From Bacillota bacterium (GTDB taxonomy: Bacteria; Bacillota; Sulfobacillia; RBS10-35; JAJYVN01): DNA of 52,567 nucleotides. The DNA is taken from NCBI GenBank assembly GCA_021797775.1, contig JAJZZC010000011.1, forward strand, positions 1-52,567, written 5' to 3'. The position numbers and the translations under genes are program-made. The notes under the pieces are model-generated. The model was not told where the DNA came from. It worked only from the letters and a program-made list of their open reading frames with translations, and did no database searches. Each line of letters starts with the position of its first letter. Position 1 is the first letter of the stretch. Shown one piece after another: positions 34,804-43,286 of the stretch.

Positions 34804-35207
34804 GGGGGTGCCCAGTCGGATTTTCCTTCGCGTCGCTGACCAGAAGGGATGGATCGTCAAACTGCGCTTCCGTGGCTCCAAACGCGAATAGGTACCGAAT
34901 GAAGCTGGCAGGCGGCGGCTACCCGCGTCATAATAGTCTTTGAATCCTGTTGACTGTATGGGTGTCGCGCATTAGTATCTCCGTTGGCGGCATCGAAAGG
35001 GGCTCGGAGCGGGACCCCAGGAAAAGGGGGTAGCAACGACATTGCGGGGGCACCAGGGCGTCCTCGATGCTGTTCCCGCGCGTGAGCACGATGCCGACGG
35101 CCCGCCGCTGGCAACCGTTGCCCCGCGCTCGGGATGGGCTCGCGGTGATGGCTGATCCGTGGGTGGGGCGTGATAGAGCCGTTCCATGCTGATCGGAGGT
35201 GGTTGTC
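34804..35207. other. Intergenic region before hsp20
   Basis: No gene is supported. The part from about 34880 to 34985 is less GC-rich than the surroundings and contains a good promoter (34950-34978). No CIRCE-type inverted repeat is visible. Confidence 0.5.
34950..34978 (+). promoter_or_regulatory. Putative promoter upstream of hsp20
   Basis: TTGACT (34950-34955), a 17-bp spacer and TAGTAT (34973-34978) form a reasonable sigma-70 promoter. Transcription would give a leader of about 220 nt before the Hsp20 start. Confidence 0.5.
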
Positions 35208-35705
35208 GTGTCCATGGCGCGGTGGGATCCGTACCGTGAGGGGAACGATCTCCAGCGTGCGCTCAACCGTCTGTTCGATTCCCGGTTCTCGGAGACCAGC
35301 GTTGTCGGCTTCCCGGTGGATGTGTACGAGACCCCGACGGAGTTGGTCGTGCGGGCCGACCTGCCCGGGGTGCAGCCCGACCGCATCCGTGTGCAGCACC
35401 ACGACGGGCAGATTTACATCCGCGCCACCCGGGCGGCCGAGGCCGCCAAAGACGCCTCCTGGCTGCTTCGTCAGACACCGGAGGGCGAGATGGTGCGCAC
35501 CCTGAGCATCTCTGTGCCGGTCGACGTGGAGCGTGTCTCCGCGAGCTATGACGCCGGTGTCCTGGAACTCCATCTGCCCAAGGCCGAGCACGCGCGGCCT
35601 CGGGAGATCCCGGTGGTGGCCGGCGGGCCGGAGCGCGCCGTCGAACCGCGCCCCGCGCCACCGCAAGCGTCCGCCGACGATCCGACGGGTGGTGGCGGGC
35701 GGTAG
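35208..35705 (+). CDS. Small heat-shock protein, Hsp20/alpha-crystallin family
   Basis: An ATP-independent holdase chaperone. GTG 35208 is 9 nt after GGAGG (ATG 35214 is the alternative). The alpha-crystallin domain spans about residues 38-135: FPVDVYETPTELVVRADLPG (strands beta2-3), VQPDRIRVQHHDGQIYIRA, then RTLSISVPVDVERVSASYDA and GVLELHLPK. In place of the C-terminal I-x-I/V anchor there is REIPVVAG. The last 30 residues are Pro/Ala-rich. Total 165 residues, usual for the family. Confidence 0.92.
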   Translation: MSMARWDPYREGNDLQRALNRLFDSRFSETSVVGFPVDVYETPTELVVRADLPGVQPDRIRVQHHDGQIYIRATRAAEAAKDASWLLRQTPEGEMVRTLSISVPVDVERVSASYDAGVLELHLPKAEHARPREIPVVAGGPERAVEPRPAPPQASADDPTGGGGR

Positions 35706-35732
35706 GCCGGCCGCTGGGGCCAGAGGAGGCGG

Positions 35733-35765
35733 TGAGCGCCCAGCGCACAGGCGCGCGGGCGCTCA
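35733..35765 (+). terminator. Hairpin after hsp20
   Basis: TGAGCGCCC (35733-35741) pairs perfectly with GGGCGCTCA (35757-35765) around a 15-nt loop that can itself pair. It starts 28 bp after the hsp20 stop and has no T run. Confidence 0.5.
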
Positions 35766-35967
35766 TCCCACGGCTTGGCCGGTTGCCTCCCGTACATGCA
35801 CGCCTCAGCGCGGTTGCTGGTGGTGCTGTCGTTGGCCGTGGTGGTTGCGGCCAGGATCGGCAACACGCCTCCGGGGAGATACGCCCCGTGCCCGCAAGCC
35901 CGCGGCCACGGCGGTACAGGGCGCCTCTCCCCGCGGGTCGCATCCAGGGAGGACGGTGCAAGGCAGG

Positions 35968-37218
35968 ATGGTCGGTCCCCCCGCACCCGGGCGCGCCCGT
36001 CAGCGTGTGTCCCGTCCGTTGCTCGTCGGACTTGGGGCGGTGGGGTTGGTGGTTGTCGCCGCGGCCGGGGTGCTGGTGGCGCGCGCCGTCGCACGGCGGG
36101 GTCCCGGCGAACCGGTGGCCCAGTCCATCGCCACGGCGGTGCTGGGCCGACAGCCCACGAACATTCTGCTCATCGGCAACAACGCCAGGAATGCGGCGCA
36201 CCCGTTGACGCCGGGGCAAGCGGACCTGCTGTTCGTCGTGCACATCGATCCCGCCCGGCGGCAGGTGGTCTTCATTTCCATTCCGCGGAACGTGATGGTG
36301 GCGCTCCCTGGGTGGCGCGATCCCGTGCCCAAGATCAAGGGTGCATTCTTCATGGGTGGGCCGGCCCTCGCCATGCGCGAGGTGTCCCGCCTCCTGGGGA
36401 TGTCCGTGCACGATTACGTCGTTGCCGACTTCGCGGGCTTCGTCCAGGCGATCAACGCGGTGGGCGGGCTCACCATCGACGTACAGCAGCCCATCTACGA
36501 CCCAAGTCACAGCGGGGCGGTGTTCCAGCCAGGCACCCAACACATGGATGGGGCGCAGGTGCTCGCGTACGTGCGTGTGCGGCAGAACGAGGCATCCAAC
36601 GATTACCGCGTCAACGACTTCCAGCGCCAGGCCGCCGCCTACGGCGTGCTGGCGGCGTTGCGCGCCCAGATCTTCGGCCGCGTCGCTCCGGAGGAGGTGC
36701 TGCGACTGCTCGACCTGTGGCGCCATGACGTGGCGACGAACCTGTCGGACAGCACCATCGCTGTCCTGGCCTTGGCCTCGCTGCACGCCCACTTCGTGCA
36801 CGTAACCGTCGGCTCCCTCGCCGACTCCATGGTGCTGCCGACCACCGCCCTGCCCGGGGTGAATGCCGAAGGATCCATAGAGGGCAGCTACTACGACATC
36901 GTCACCCCGGCCCAGATCGCAGCGCAGTTGGCGCCTTACGGGAGCAGCCATCCGAGCACGGGACTGCCGCCGTTACCCGCTCCGGGCACGGTGGCGCTGG
37001 AGGTTGGAGGGGACTCGACCGCCGCCCTGTCCGAACTGCGGGCAGCAGGTATCCACGCCGCGATGGCTCCGCTGCCGGCCTCCGGGGGCCCGACCCAGGT
37101 CCTCTACCCGCCCGCGGACCTATCGGCTGCTGAAGTGGTTGGCCGGGCCCTCGGACAGGGCAACGAGGAGTTGGTGCCGTCCCCTGTCGCCACCATCGAG
37201 GTTGAGCCCGGCGATTAG
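35968..37218 (+). CDS. LytR-CpsA-Psr (LCP) family protein with LytR_C-like tail
   Basis: LCP proteins attach anionic polymers or capsule to peptidoglycan, or process them, outside the membrane. ATG 35968 gives 416 residues with a membrane anchor at about 12-36 (LLVGLGAVGLVVVAAAGVLV). The LCP domain follows: TNILLIGNNARN, QADLLFVVHIDPARRQVVFI, SIPRNVMV, DFAGFVQAINAVGGLTIDVQ, LAYVRVRQNEASNDYRVNDF. The conserved Arg and Asp positions that bind pyrophosphate lipid are present. The C-terminal 90 residues (VALEVGGDSTAALSELRAAG...) resemble a LytR_C domain. It suggests a Gram-positive-type wall. Confidence 0.9.
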   Translation: MVGPPAPGRARQRVSRPLLVGLGAVGLVVVAAAGVLVARAVARRGPGEPVAQSIATAVLGRQPTNILLIGNNARNAAHPLTPGQADLLFVVHIDPARRQVVFISIPRNVMVALPGWRDPVPKIKGAFFMGGPALAMREVSRLLGMSVHDYVVADFAGFVQAINAVGGLTIDVQQPIYDPSHSGAVFQPGTQHMDGAQVLAYVRVRQNEASNDYRVNDFQRQAAAYGVLAALRAQIFGRVAPEEVLRLLDLWRHDVATNLSDSTIAVLALASLHAHFVHVTVGSLADSMVLPTTALPGVNAEGSIEGSYYDIVTPAQIAAQLAPYGSSHPSTGLPPLPAPGTVALEVGGDSTAALSELRAAGIHAAMAPLPASGGPTQVLYPPADLSAAEVVGRALGQGNEELVPSPVATIEVEPGD

Positions 37219-37372
37219 TACTGTCCTCCGCACTGTAAGCGACTGGTGATGGAAAGGGCTGTGAACAACTGGCCACGATAACGGCAACAGTCGGTTTGGC
37301 ACGGTGAACGGATGTCAACGGCGCCAGGACGGCAGCGGCGCATCCTAGGATCAGGCAGTGCGGAGGGTAGTA
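37219..37372. mobile_element. 154-bp element bounded by 17-bp inverted repeats
   Basis: TACTGTCCTCCGCACTG (37219-37235) and 37356-37372 are inverted copies matching at 15 of 17 positions. The left repeat starts immediately after the LCP stop codon. The inside has no coding capacity but includes the palindrome ATCCTAGGAT (37342-37351). The layout is that of a small non-autonomous element (MITE); the parent family is unknown. Confidence 0.45.
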
Positions 37373-37681
37373 TGAGGTTGTCCCACCCATGTCCGCCGCC
37401 GCCCCCCTCCGGGGCGCGCAGGCGCCGAAACGAGGATGGGAGCAGGGGGCTGACCCGATCGTCGGGGGCAAAAGCGTCGGCGAGATTTCGCCGGGGCGGC
37501 GCTTGCTGTCCAACACGCTGAAGAGGCCGGGCGGTGGGCCCAGGCTCCCGCGGACCAGGGCGAGATTGTCGTCGTGGGGCAGAGTGTGCCGACCCAGCCC
37601 CGGGGGACACCCCTTCGGAGCCGTGGGGGGATCTTGCTGCCGCTGCGACGCCGTTTCCCGTGTCTCGCGCTGTGGATGCTA

Positions 37682-37917
37682 CTGACCACGCCAAGTGACA
37701 CCGAACACCGTGCGTGCTGCTCACGCTGTCGGACAGGCCTGCCGGCTTGCGAAGCCCTGGCGGGTGACTGCCGCGCTGCCGTAGGCTGTCTCGTCGGCCG
37801 GCATGCCCCGCAGTGCCGCCGCCGCCGGGAACCGGCGGCGGCGGCGGTTCGCTCGCCAGGGCCGGCAGGCGGATCGCAAATACCGTGGCCAGTCGGTTCG
37901 CACATAGCGTGGTCAGG
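37682..37917. mobile_element. 236-bp inverted-repeat unit, possible IS21-like end remnant
   Basis: CTGACCACGC (37682-37691) is the exact inverse of GCGTGGTCAG (37908-37917), with looser matching further in. Inside the right end two units of the form CGCAnA-n4-GTGGnCAG lie in tandem (about 37874-37917), like the multiple end repeats of IS21-type elements. A 14-bp hairpin sits at 37815-37845. No transposase remains. The IS21 link is tentative. Confidence 0.35.
37815..37845. repeat. Perfect 14-bp GCC/GGC palindrome
   Basis: GCCGCCGCCGCCGG (37815-37828) pairs with 37832-37845 around the 3-nt loop GAA. It is near the centre of the 236-bp inverted-repeat unit. Confidence 0.7.
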
Positions 37918-38023
37918 AGCAGGTGGAAAAGGTGAGCGGGCCTGTTGTCGGTGTGCGCCACGGCATGGCGGTACCCGGCGCCTGCGTGAGGGGAGAGGGG
38001 GTGCAACGCCACTGTTGGCCGCA

Positions 38024-38300
38024 CCGTTCCCCTTCTCATAGTCATTTGTTTCCAACCGCCGCAGCGGCCGGTTTCCGACTCGAAGGTTCCTGCTTCACAG
38101 CGACCGGTTTCACCAGGCCGTTCTCCTGGCCAGAGCCTTCCGCTCCACAGGCGTTTACCGTCTCCGGGGAACTCCCGGCGACAAAGATCCGCAAGGATCT
38201 GGCGTCTACGCTCTTACGTGCCGGACGCTTCTTCCCGACACAGCCGCCAAAGCGTAGGTATTTCAAGCAGCGGTGGCCGGCTTGGTTTTCGCCGACTACT
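38024..38300 (-). ncRNA. Candidate omega-RNA-like transcript, copy 2
   Basis: A transcript from the promoter at 38307-38335 would cover the tnpB tail and right-end palindrome. The flank beyond the right end (TGCGGCCAACAGTGGCG, minus strand) is in guide position. Inferred only from element architecture. Confidence 0.35.
38042..38270 (-). pseudogene. tnpB 3' tail, copy 2
   Basis: Same C-terminal coding tail as copy 1, ending at TGA 38044-38042, with one residue difference (Arg for Cys in the KYLxFGG stretch). No start codon lies downstream of the predicted transcription start in this frame, so it is probably not translated. Confidence 0.6.
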
Positions 38301-38306
38301 GGCGAT

Positions 38307-38335
38307 ACTATAGCACAAGAGCGGACAGAAGGCAA
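38307..38335 (-). promoter_or_regulatory. Sigma-70-type promoter in mini-element copy 2
   Basis: TTGCCT (38335-38330), 17-bp spacer, TATAGT (38312-38307), identical to copy 1. Confidence 0.65.
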
Positions 38336-38368
38336 CCTTTACGGTAGCAGTTGGGAACCCCCGCGCAA

Positions 38369-39235
38369 TCAGCGCTGGATCTTGATGGCGAGGCCGCCGA
38401 CGATAAGGGCGCAGAGCAGCAGCGCCAGGTAAAGATTGGCGGCGCGAAAGACGGCGGTGGCCCGGGGCGCGTCCTTCAACCGCCAGAGCCGCCATGTGGG
38501 GGACGCCAGCGCCGCCGCGCCCCCCGCGGCGCCGACGACCGCTACCCACTCCCCGGACCCGAATGCCAGGATGGCGCCCAGCGAGGCGACGAGCAGAGCG
38601 CAGCCACCGACGCAGGCGGCGACGGGCTCCTTGTGCCAGACGTTGGAGGGGATGGGCACGCCGGCGGCACGGTAGTCGGCGCCATGGCGCCAGGCGAGCG
38701 TCCACACGTGCACGGGGGTCCAGAGGATCACCGTTCCGGCCAGCAGCCAGCCGAGCCAACCCACGCCGTGCGCGACGGCCGCATAGCCGATCAGGGCCGG
38801 GGCTCCGCCCGAGAAGGCGCCGAGGACCGCGCTCCACGGCGTGTGGCGCTTGGTCAGCAGGTTATAGACGACGACATTGTCGAACAGGCCCAGCGCCAGG
38901 TACAACGCGGGCCAGACGCCGAGCGGCGCGGCGAGGGCGAAGGCGGCCGCCACCAGCACGGATCCGAGGCCCATCGCCTGGGATGGCGCCAGACGCCCGG
39001 CCGGCAGCGCCCGGGCGCAGGTGCGGCGCATGCGCGCGTCGATGTCGCGGTCGATCGTGTTGGTCAGCGCCTCTGCCCCGGCTGCGCCCAGCCAGACGCA
39101 CGCGCCCGCCGCCAGGATGGTCCCGGTGTGCGGGGCCAGGGTGCCTCGGGCCGCCAGGGCGCCCCCGGCGAGGGCTTCCAGCGCCAGCAGCGCCACGACC
39201 CGCGGTTTGGTGACTTCCCAGAAGGCGGCGAGCAT
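38369..39235 (-). CDS. ctaB: Protoheme IX farnesyltransferase (heme O synthase)
   Basis: CtaB adds a farnesyl chain to protoheme to make heme O for heme-copper oxidases. ATG 39235 gives 288 residues opening MLAAFWEVTKPRVVALLALE, the usual start. The prenyl-diphosphate-binding motif is in NTIDRDIDARMRRTCARALP, and the second Asp-type loop in WRHGADYRAAGVPIPSN. About eight to nine membrane helices. A mobile mini-element is inserted 7 bp after its stop. The gene upstream on the same strand encodes an unrecognised membrane protein; no oxidase subunits with classic motifs are in the window. Confidence 0.93.
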   Translation of the reverse strand: MLAAFWEVTKPRVVALLALEALAGGALAARGTLAPHTGTILAAGACVWLGAAGAEALTNTIDRDIDARMRRTCARALPAGRLAPSQAMGLGSVLVAAAFALAAPLGVWPALYLALGLFDNVVVYNLLTKRHTPWSAVLGAFSGGAPALIGYAAVAHGVGWLGWLLAGTVILWTPVHVWTLAWRHGADYRAAGVPIPSNVWHKEPVAACVGGCALLVASLGAILAFGSGEWVAVVGAAGGAAALASPTWRLWRLKDAPRATAVFRAANLYLALLLCALIVGGLAIKIQR

Positions 39236-39553
39236 GTGCCCCGATTGGTGTATCGCGTGGGTGGATGCCGGGGTAGTGGCCTCTCTCAGCCCGGGGCCGG
39301 GGATGTCCACCGCGGGCGGGGCCAGCAGGTTTCTCACGAGCGAACCCCCTGTACGAGCGATACGCAACCGTTCCAACCCGTGTCGTGTAACGAGCGCGTC
39401 TTGCCCACCCGCTTCGGCAGCGGGCCGGCCAGCGGCGCCGCCCGGCGGCGCGAGGCACGCCGGCAAGCGGGGCGTTGGCCCGCGCCTGTGCGTGCCGGCA
39501 ATCCTCAGGGTCTCAGCGTAAGATCCGCGGTTTCCGTGGACACATGTTCTTAT
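39236..39553. other. Intergenic DNA upstream of ctaB
   Basis: The ctaB frame stays open upstream but has Arg/Pro-rich content without family resemblance. No promoter is convincing. Confidence 0.45.
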
Positions 39554-39605
39554 CACGGCCGGGGGGCGCGGCGGCCCGTGGGCGAAGCCGTGCCCCCCGG
39601 CCGTG
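39554..39605 (-). terminator. 19-bp GC hairpin after the membrane-protein gene
   Basis: 39554-39572 (CACGGCCGGGGGGCGCGGC) pairs with 39587-39605 over 19 positions with one G-T wobble, loop 14 nt. On the minus strand it starts 5 nt beyond the stop of the membrane-protein gene. No T run follows. Confidence 0.6.
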
Positions 39606-39609
39606 GGGT

Positions 39610-40941
39610 TCAGATGTCCCGTGCGGCGGGTCCTGACGGCGAGGGCGAAGCCGGGAGCGCCGCCCCCGACCCACCGGGCGAGGAGCCCGTGGATTGCGCC
39701 GCCACCAGCATCAGCAGGCCCTGCAGCAGGGAACCCACGACCAGGGCCAGCGCGACGATCCAGAGATCGTAAAAGGGGTTTGCCCACCGCGGGTGCGGGT
39801 TGCTGAAGTTGAGCCCGGCCATGCCGATCAAGCCGAAGACCATTCCCCAGAGTGCCATCGCCGCCGCGCGCCGCGCCGGGCGCTGGCCCCCCGGGTGCAG
39901 GACCAGGTCCAGCCCGGCGAACATCATGGCGACGATCGGCATCAGGAAGAACCCCCACACGATGTGGTGCTCGGTGAACATCGCGTCGTTCAGCGTGCCG
40001 GGCGCCTTGGGCAGGGCTCCGGCCGCTCCGAAGAAGTTCTCATGGAACTCGATGTAGTATCCATACACCCCGATGCCCACGATGGCCGAGAGCCACGAGG
40101 CGATCGTCGCCAGGCGCAGGGTGCTCGCCTCGCGCTCAGCGAACATGTGCGCCAGCAGGCCGACGGCAACGATCAGTGAGCCGAACCCGACGACGCCGGT
40201 AAGGGAGTCGTCCATGGCCAGGCCCTCGACCCCCTGGGTGCCGTGGGCCCAGAGGGTGGGGATGACGTACGGGCCCAGGCCGGAGATCAGGTACACCACC
40301 GCCATGGCGACCATTCCGGCGGCGGCCACCCACAGGCCCGCGTCGATGACGCCTGACGACCAGGGTGCGCGCTGCGAGCGCCGCGGTGCGAAGATTTGCG
40401 CGGTGAGGGCCACTGTCCCGCCCATGACGGCGGGCAGCATGGTATGGCTGTGCGAGGTGACGAGATTGCCGAGCAGGGTCGAGACGGACTCGTGATTCCA
40501 GCGCGCCAGCCACCCGAAGGGAAAGTGGAACTCCGCCATGAGGGCCATGACCCCGTAGAGAACCGCGAGCAGCGCCGCCACGACCGCCACGACGGTGGCC
40601 CAGCGCGCGGCTTCCCGGACGGGCGCGTCTGCGCCGCCCCGGCGCTTGAACATGAGGCCCACCAGATACATGGGCTCCGGACCGAGCCCGTAGCCGGTGG
40701 AGAATGCCTGACTGCCGAATAGGATCAACAGCGTCGCCGCCGGTATCATGGCCAGATGGTAGAGGTCGACGGCCCCGGAGCTCAGGTCGCCGCCGGCGGG
40801 AGCCTGGTAGCCCAGGTAAAGGAGGAATCCCAGCACGAGCGTCGCCACCACGATTTCGGCGATGCCGTAGAATCGTGGAAGCGCGTCCCGCACGACATCG
40901 GGGGGATACTCCAGGCGTGACCAGTCCTTGAGCGATGCCAT
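39610..40941 (-). CDS. Ten-helix membrane protein with conserved-looking histidine pairs, unrecognised
   Basis: ATG 40941 (AAAGGAG about 12 nt upstream) gives 443 residues with about ten hydrophobic helices. Histidines sit in or next to helices: YHLAMIPAATL (helix 2), NHES, then VTSHSHTMLPAVMGG (helix 4), LLAHMF (helix 6), FHENFFGA and FTEHHIVWGFFLMPI (helix 8). This recalls heme- or metal-binding respiratory membrane proteins, but the WHxEVY and HH signatures of heme-copper oxidase subunit I are missing. It is next to ctaB, transcribed in the same direction with a hairpin between. I infer a possible redox role; no family could be named. Confidence 0.8.
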   Translation of the reverse strand: MASLKDWSRLEYPPDVVRDALPRFYGIAEIVVATLVLGFLLYLGYQAPAGGDLSSGAVDLYHLAMIPAATLLILFGSQAFSTGYGLGPEPMYLVGLMFKRRGGADAPVREAARWATVVAVVAALLAVLYGVMALMAEFHFPFGWLARWNHESVSTLLGNLVTSHSHTMLPAVMGGTVALTAQIFAPRRSQRAPWSSGVIDAGLWVAAAGMVAMAVVYLISGLGPYVIPTLWAHGTQGVEGLAMDDSLTGVVGFGSLIVAVGLLAHMFAEREASTLRLATIASWLSAIVGIGVYGYYIEFHENFFGAAGALPKAPGTLNDAMFTEHHIVWGFFLMPIVAMMFAGLDLVLHPGGQRPARRAAAMALWGMVFGLIGMAGLNFSNPHPRWANPFYDLWIVALALVVGSLLQGLLMLVAAQSTGSSPGGSGAALPASPSPSGPAARDI

Positions 40942-41878
40942 GTCTCCGCCATCTCCTTTGCGATGCGGATCTCCCGAAGCGGGGGACCCCCAGCCACGGT
41001 CAGGATCCCTGGGTGTCAGGCGCGACCGTCCAGAAGGGCACCCCCCCGTCTGCTCGCGGGCCCCAAGCCACGGGCGGTATGCGAGCGATGTCGCCCGCAA
41101 CACGGACGCCAGCGCGCAGGCGCGGATCAACCGCCCCCGCGCCAGTGCGCGGTCAGGGGGCAACGTTCCTTGGCACGCCGCCCCGCCAGGAGTAGTCCGT
41201 CGGCGGCGCCTGGCACCGTCGGGTAGGATGAAGCCTCGTACGGTGTCGACGCATCGCCCATTGGGACGGGCCGTTGGTCCACCGGCCGCACCTGCCACGT
41301 GGTTCGCTTCCGAACCGTCCGGTCTGCCGGGGGGGCCCGCGGGGCAAGGCCGCGCATGGCGTGGGTGATCTTCCCCCGGTCCCTGTGGGGCGACGGGAAC
41401 GGTCCCGAACGCCCGGCCATCCAGCCCTGTGCGGCGGCCTGAGGCCGGTCCGTTTGTCCATCGCCCCTTGGGGGGGCAGGCCTTACCATGCGGAGACGAG
41501 GGCGGCCGCGATTGGCGGCGTGGGAAGGCCGGCGCAAGGGCAGGAAGCGCGATGCGGGCCTCCAGAGTGGGTGTGGCCCATAAGTCGGTCGACCAGCGTG
41601 GGTACGGCGGTGGGTGGCACGGTCGCACGCAGTCCCCTTGTCCGTGCCGGTGGTGGTCGGAGGCGCTCTCCGGGCCCTGCAGGCGGGCCGGCGCCGTGCG
41701 GTATGGAAAAGCGGCGACCCGCCCGCGCGCCGTCGCCCAGCAGGTCGCGGTAGAGGCACCCACTGGCGTCGCCCTTCGGGCCCAGAGGCTTCCGCACCGC
41801 GAGCGGGATGCCGTGGATCCTCACGGGCCGAGTTCGCGGGATGCGTGCCTCTCCAAGAAACGGGTTGCCGGAGCGGGG
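40942..41878. other. 0.94-kb gene-poor divergent region
   Basis: It separates the minus-strand membrane-protein gene from the plus-strand CoA-transferase. Open frames on both strands are Arg/Pro/Gly-rich and unlike any family. A CGGCCT-G-AGGCCG palindrome lies near 41435-41447. Promoters for both genes should be here, but none is clear. Confidence 0.5.
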
Positions 41879-43198
41879 ATGGCGGGGATGGCCGCATGGT
41901 GGGGGCTGTACACGGCGCGCCGGCTGAACGGCGCCGCTGCCTTGCTGCCTGTGCGGGACGGGTGGCGCATCTATATGCAGGGAGTGGCGCAGGTGCCGCA
42001 CGCATTGTTGGCTGCCCTGTGCGCGCGCGCCCAAACCCTCAGCGGGGTGCGCCTGTACCACCTGCACACCGAAGGGCCGACCCCGCAGTTGGACCCGGGT
42101 TTGCGCGGGCGCTTGCGGGACGTCTCACTCTTCATCGGGGCGAACGTGCGCGAGGCGGTCAACCGCGGGGACGCCGACTACCTGCCGGTGCATCTTTCGG
42201 AAGCGGAAGCGCTGTTCCGTTCCGGGCGCATCCCTCTGCAAGCGGTGCTGGTCCAGGTCAGCCCGCCCGACGCGCAGGGGCTCGTCAGCCTGGGCCTCTC
42301 CGTGGAGGCCGTGCGCGGGGCCATGGCGGCGGCCAGGTACGTGGTGGCCCAGGTCAACAGCCTGGTGCCCCGCACCGGGGGGGACGCGCTTGTCCCGATC
42401 GAGTGTTTCGACGCCTTCGTGGAAGCCGACGAGCCCATCTTCAGCATCGAGCGGCGGCATGCCGCCGGCGGAGTGCTCGAGGCGCTGGGGCGGCACGTGG
42501 CCGCGTTGGTAGAGGACGGGTCATGCCTGCAGCTCGGGATCGGTTCGGTACCCGATGCGGTGGCCCCTCTGCTGCGCGGGCACGTAGGCCTGGGCATACA
42601 CACGGAGCTGTTTTCCGACGGACTGATGGAGCTGATGGAGTCTGGGGCGGCGGACGGGCGGTCCAAGGCGATCGACCGCGGCCTCGCGGTGGTCAGCTTC
42701 GTCGAAGGCTCGCGCCGGCTCTATGCGTTCGTCGCCGGCAATCCCATGGTCGCCATGCGGTCGCTGGCGTATACCAACGCCCCGCAGACCATCCGCCGCA
42801 ACCGGCGCGTGGTGGCGGTCAATTCGGCGCTGCAGGTGGATCTGACGGGGCAGGTCGTGGCCGAGTCCCTGGGCCCCGTCCAATGGAGCGGGGTTGGCGG
42901 GCAGGTGGACTTCTTCCGCGGGGCCGACCTATCCCCGGAGGGCAGGGCCATCGTGGCCCTGCCCTCCACCGCGCGCACGGCGAGCGCCACCGTTTCGCGC
43001 ATCGTCCGCCAGCTGGACGCGGGGGCGGTGGTCACCACCACCCGCTCCCGCGTGGACTACGTGGTGACCGAGCACGGGATCGCCTCGCTCCGGGGTAGGA
43101 CGCTGGCTGAACGGGCCGCAGCGCTGGTCGCCATAGCCCATCCCGGGTATCGCGACGCGCTGGCGGGGACCAAGCCGCCGCCGCTGCGCGTCGGGTGA
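41879..43198 (+). CDS. Acetyl-CoA hydrolase/transferase family (4-hydroxybutyrate CoA-transferase-like)
   Basis: This family moves CoA between acetate and other acids, or hydrolyses acetyl-CoA. ATG 41879 gives 439 residues; ATG 41888 is close. Family stretches are VHLSEAEALFRSGRIPLQAV, VLVQVSPPDAQGLVSLGLSV, PIECFDAFVEADEPIF, LQLGIGSVPDAVAPLL, GIHTELFSDGLMELMESG (the Glu in HTE is the probable CoA-thioester residue), and SGVGGQVDFFRGADLSPEGR, with a closing VVTEHGIASLRGRTLAERA. Acid specificity cannot be told. It may reclaim acetate made by the phosphoketolase-acetate kinase route. Confidence 0.88.
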   Translation: MAGMAAWWGLYTARRLNGAAALLPVRDGWRIYMQGVAQVPHALLAALCARAQTLSGVRLYHLHTEGPTPQLDPGLRGRLRDVSLFIGANVREAVNRGDADYLPVHLSEAEALFRSGRIPLQAVLVQVSPPDAQGLVSLGLSVEAVRGAMAAARYVVAQVNSLVPRTGGDALVPIECFDAFVEADEPIFSIERRHAAGGVLEALGRHVAALVEDGSCLQLGIGSVPDAVAPLLRGHVGLGIHTELFSDGLMELMESGAADGRSKAIDRGLAVVSFVEGSRRLYAFVAGNPMVAMRSLAYTNAPQTIRRNRRVVAVNSALQVDLTGQVVAESLGPVQWSGVGGQVDFFRGADLSPEGRAIVALPSTARTASATVSRIVRQLDAGAVVTTTRSRVDYVVTEHGIASLRGRTLAERAAALVAIAHPGYRDALAGTKPPPLRVG

Positions 43199-43286
43199 GG
43201 AGGGAGGCACGGGCTTCCCGCGCCCTTTCCCTGCACGCACCCTGGCGCCACGTGGACATTGGGGACGCGAGACAAGATCAGCGGGG

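Larger units (their letters stand above)
37373..38023. other. Gene-poor DNA downstream of the LCP gene
   Basis: No credible gene. It holds the inverted-repeat unit at 37682-37917 and otherwise GC-rich sequence without conserved motifs. Confidence 0.5.
38024..38362 (-). mobile_element. 339-bp mini-element, copy 2 (putative IS200/IS605-type derivative)
   Basis: Second copy of the element at 20151-20488. The first 230 bp counted from the right end (38024 side) are identical between copies; the four differences fall between there and the -10 box, and the left 55 bp are identical again. The left end lies 7 bp beyond the ctaB stop codon, in the same orientation as ctaB. Imperfect palindromes are at 38332-38348 (left end) and 38054-38073 (right end). 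Confidence 0.7.

Noticed and set aside
30484-34881. Minus-strand open frame of 1465 codons opposite the GH13 and phosphoketolase genes
   Set aside because: It is an antisense shadow produced by GC-rich third codon positions. Its translation has no family features, while both plus-strand genes have full motif sets.
34857-35666. Minus-strand frame opposite hsp20
   Set aside because: Antisense shadow; the plus strand encodes a clear alpha-crystallin domain.
35956-35958. GTG 35956 as the LCP start
   Set aside because: The AGGGAGGA site is only about 3 nt away, too close for normal initiation; ATG 35968 is used, although its own site is weak.
39236-39958. Long N-terminal extension of ctaB
   Set aside because: The extra frame has no resemblance to heme O synthases and overlaps the neighbouring gene; ATG 39235 gives the family length.
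39610-40941. Calling the histidine-rich membrane protein cytochrome c oxidase subunit I
   Set aside because: The WHxEVY segment and the copper-site HH pair in their expected context are absent.
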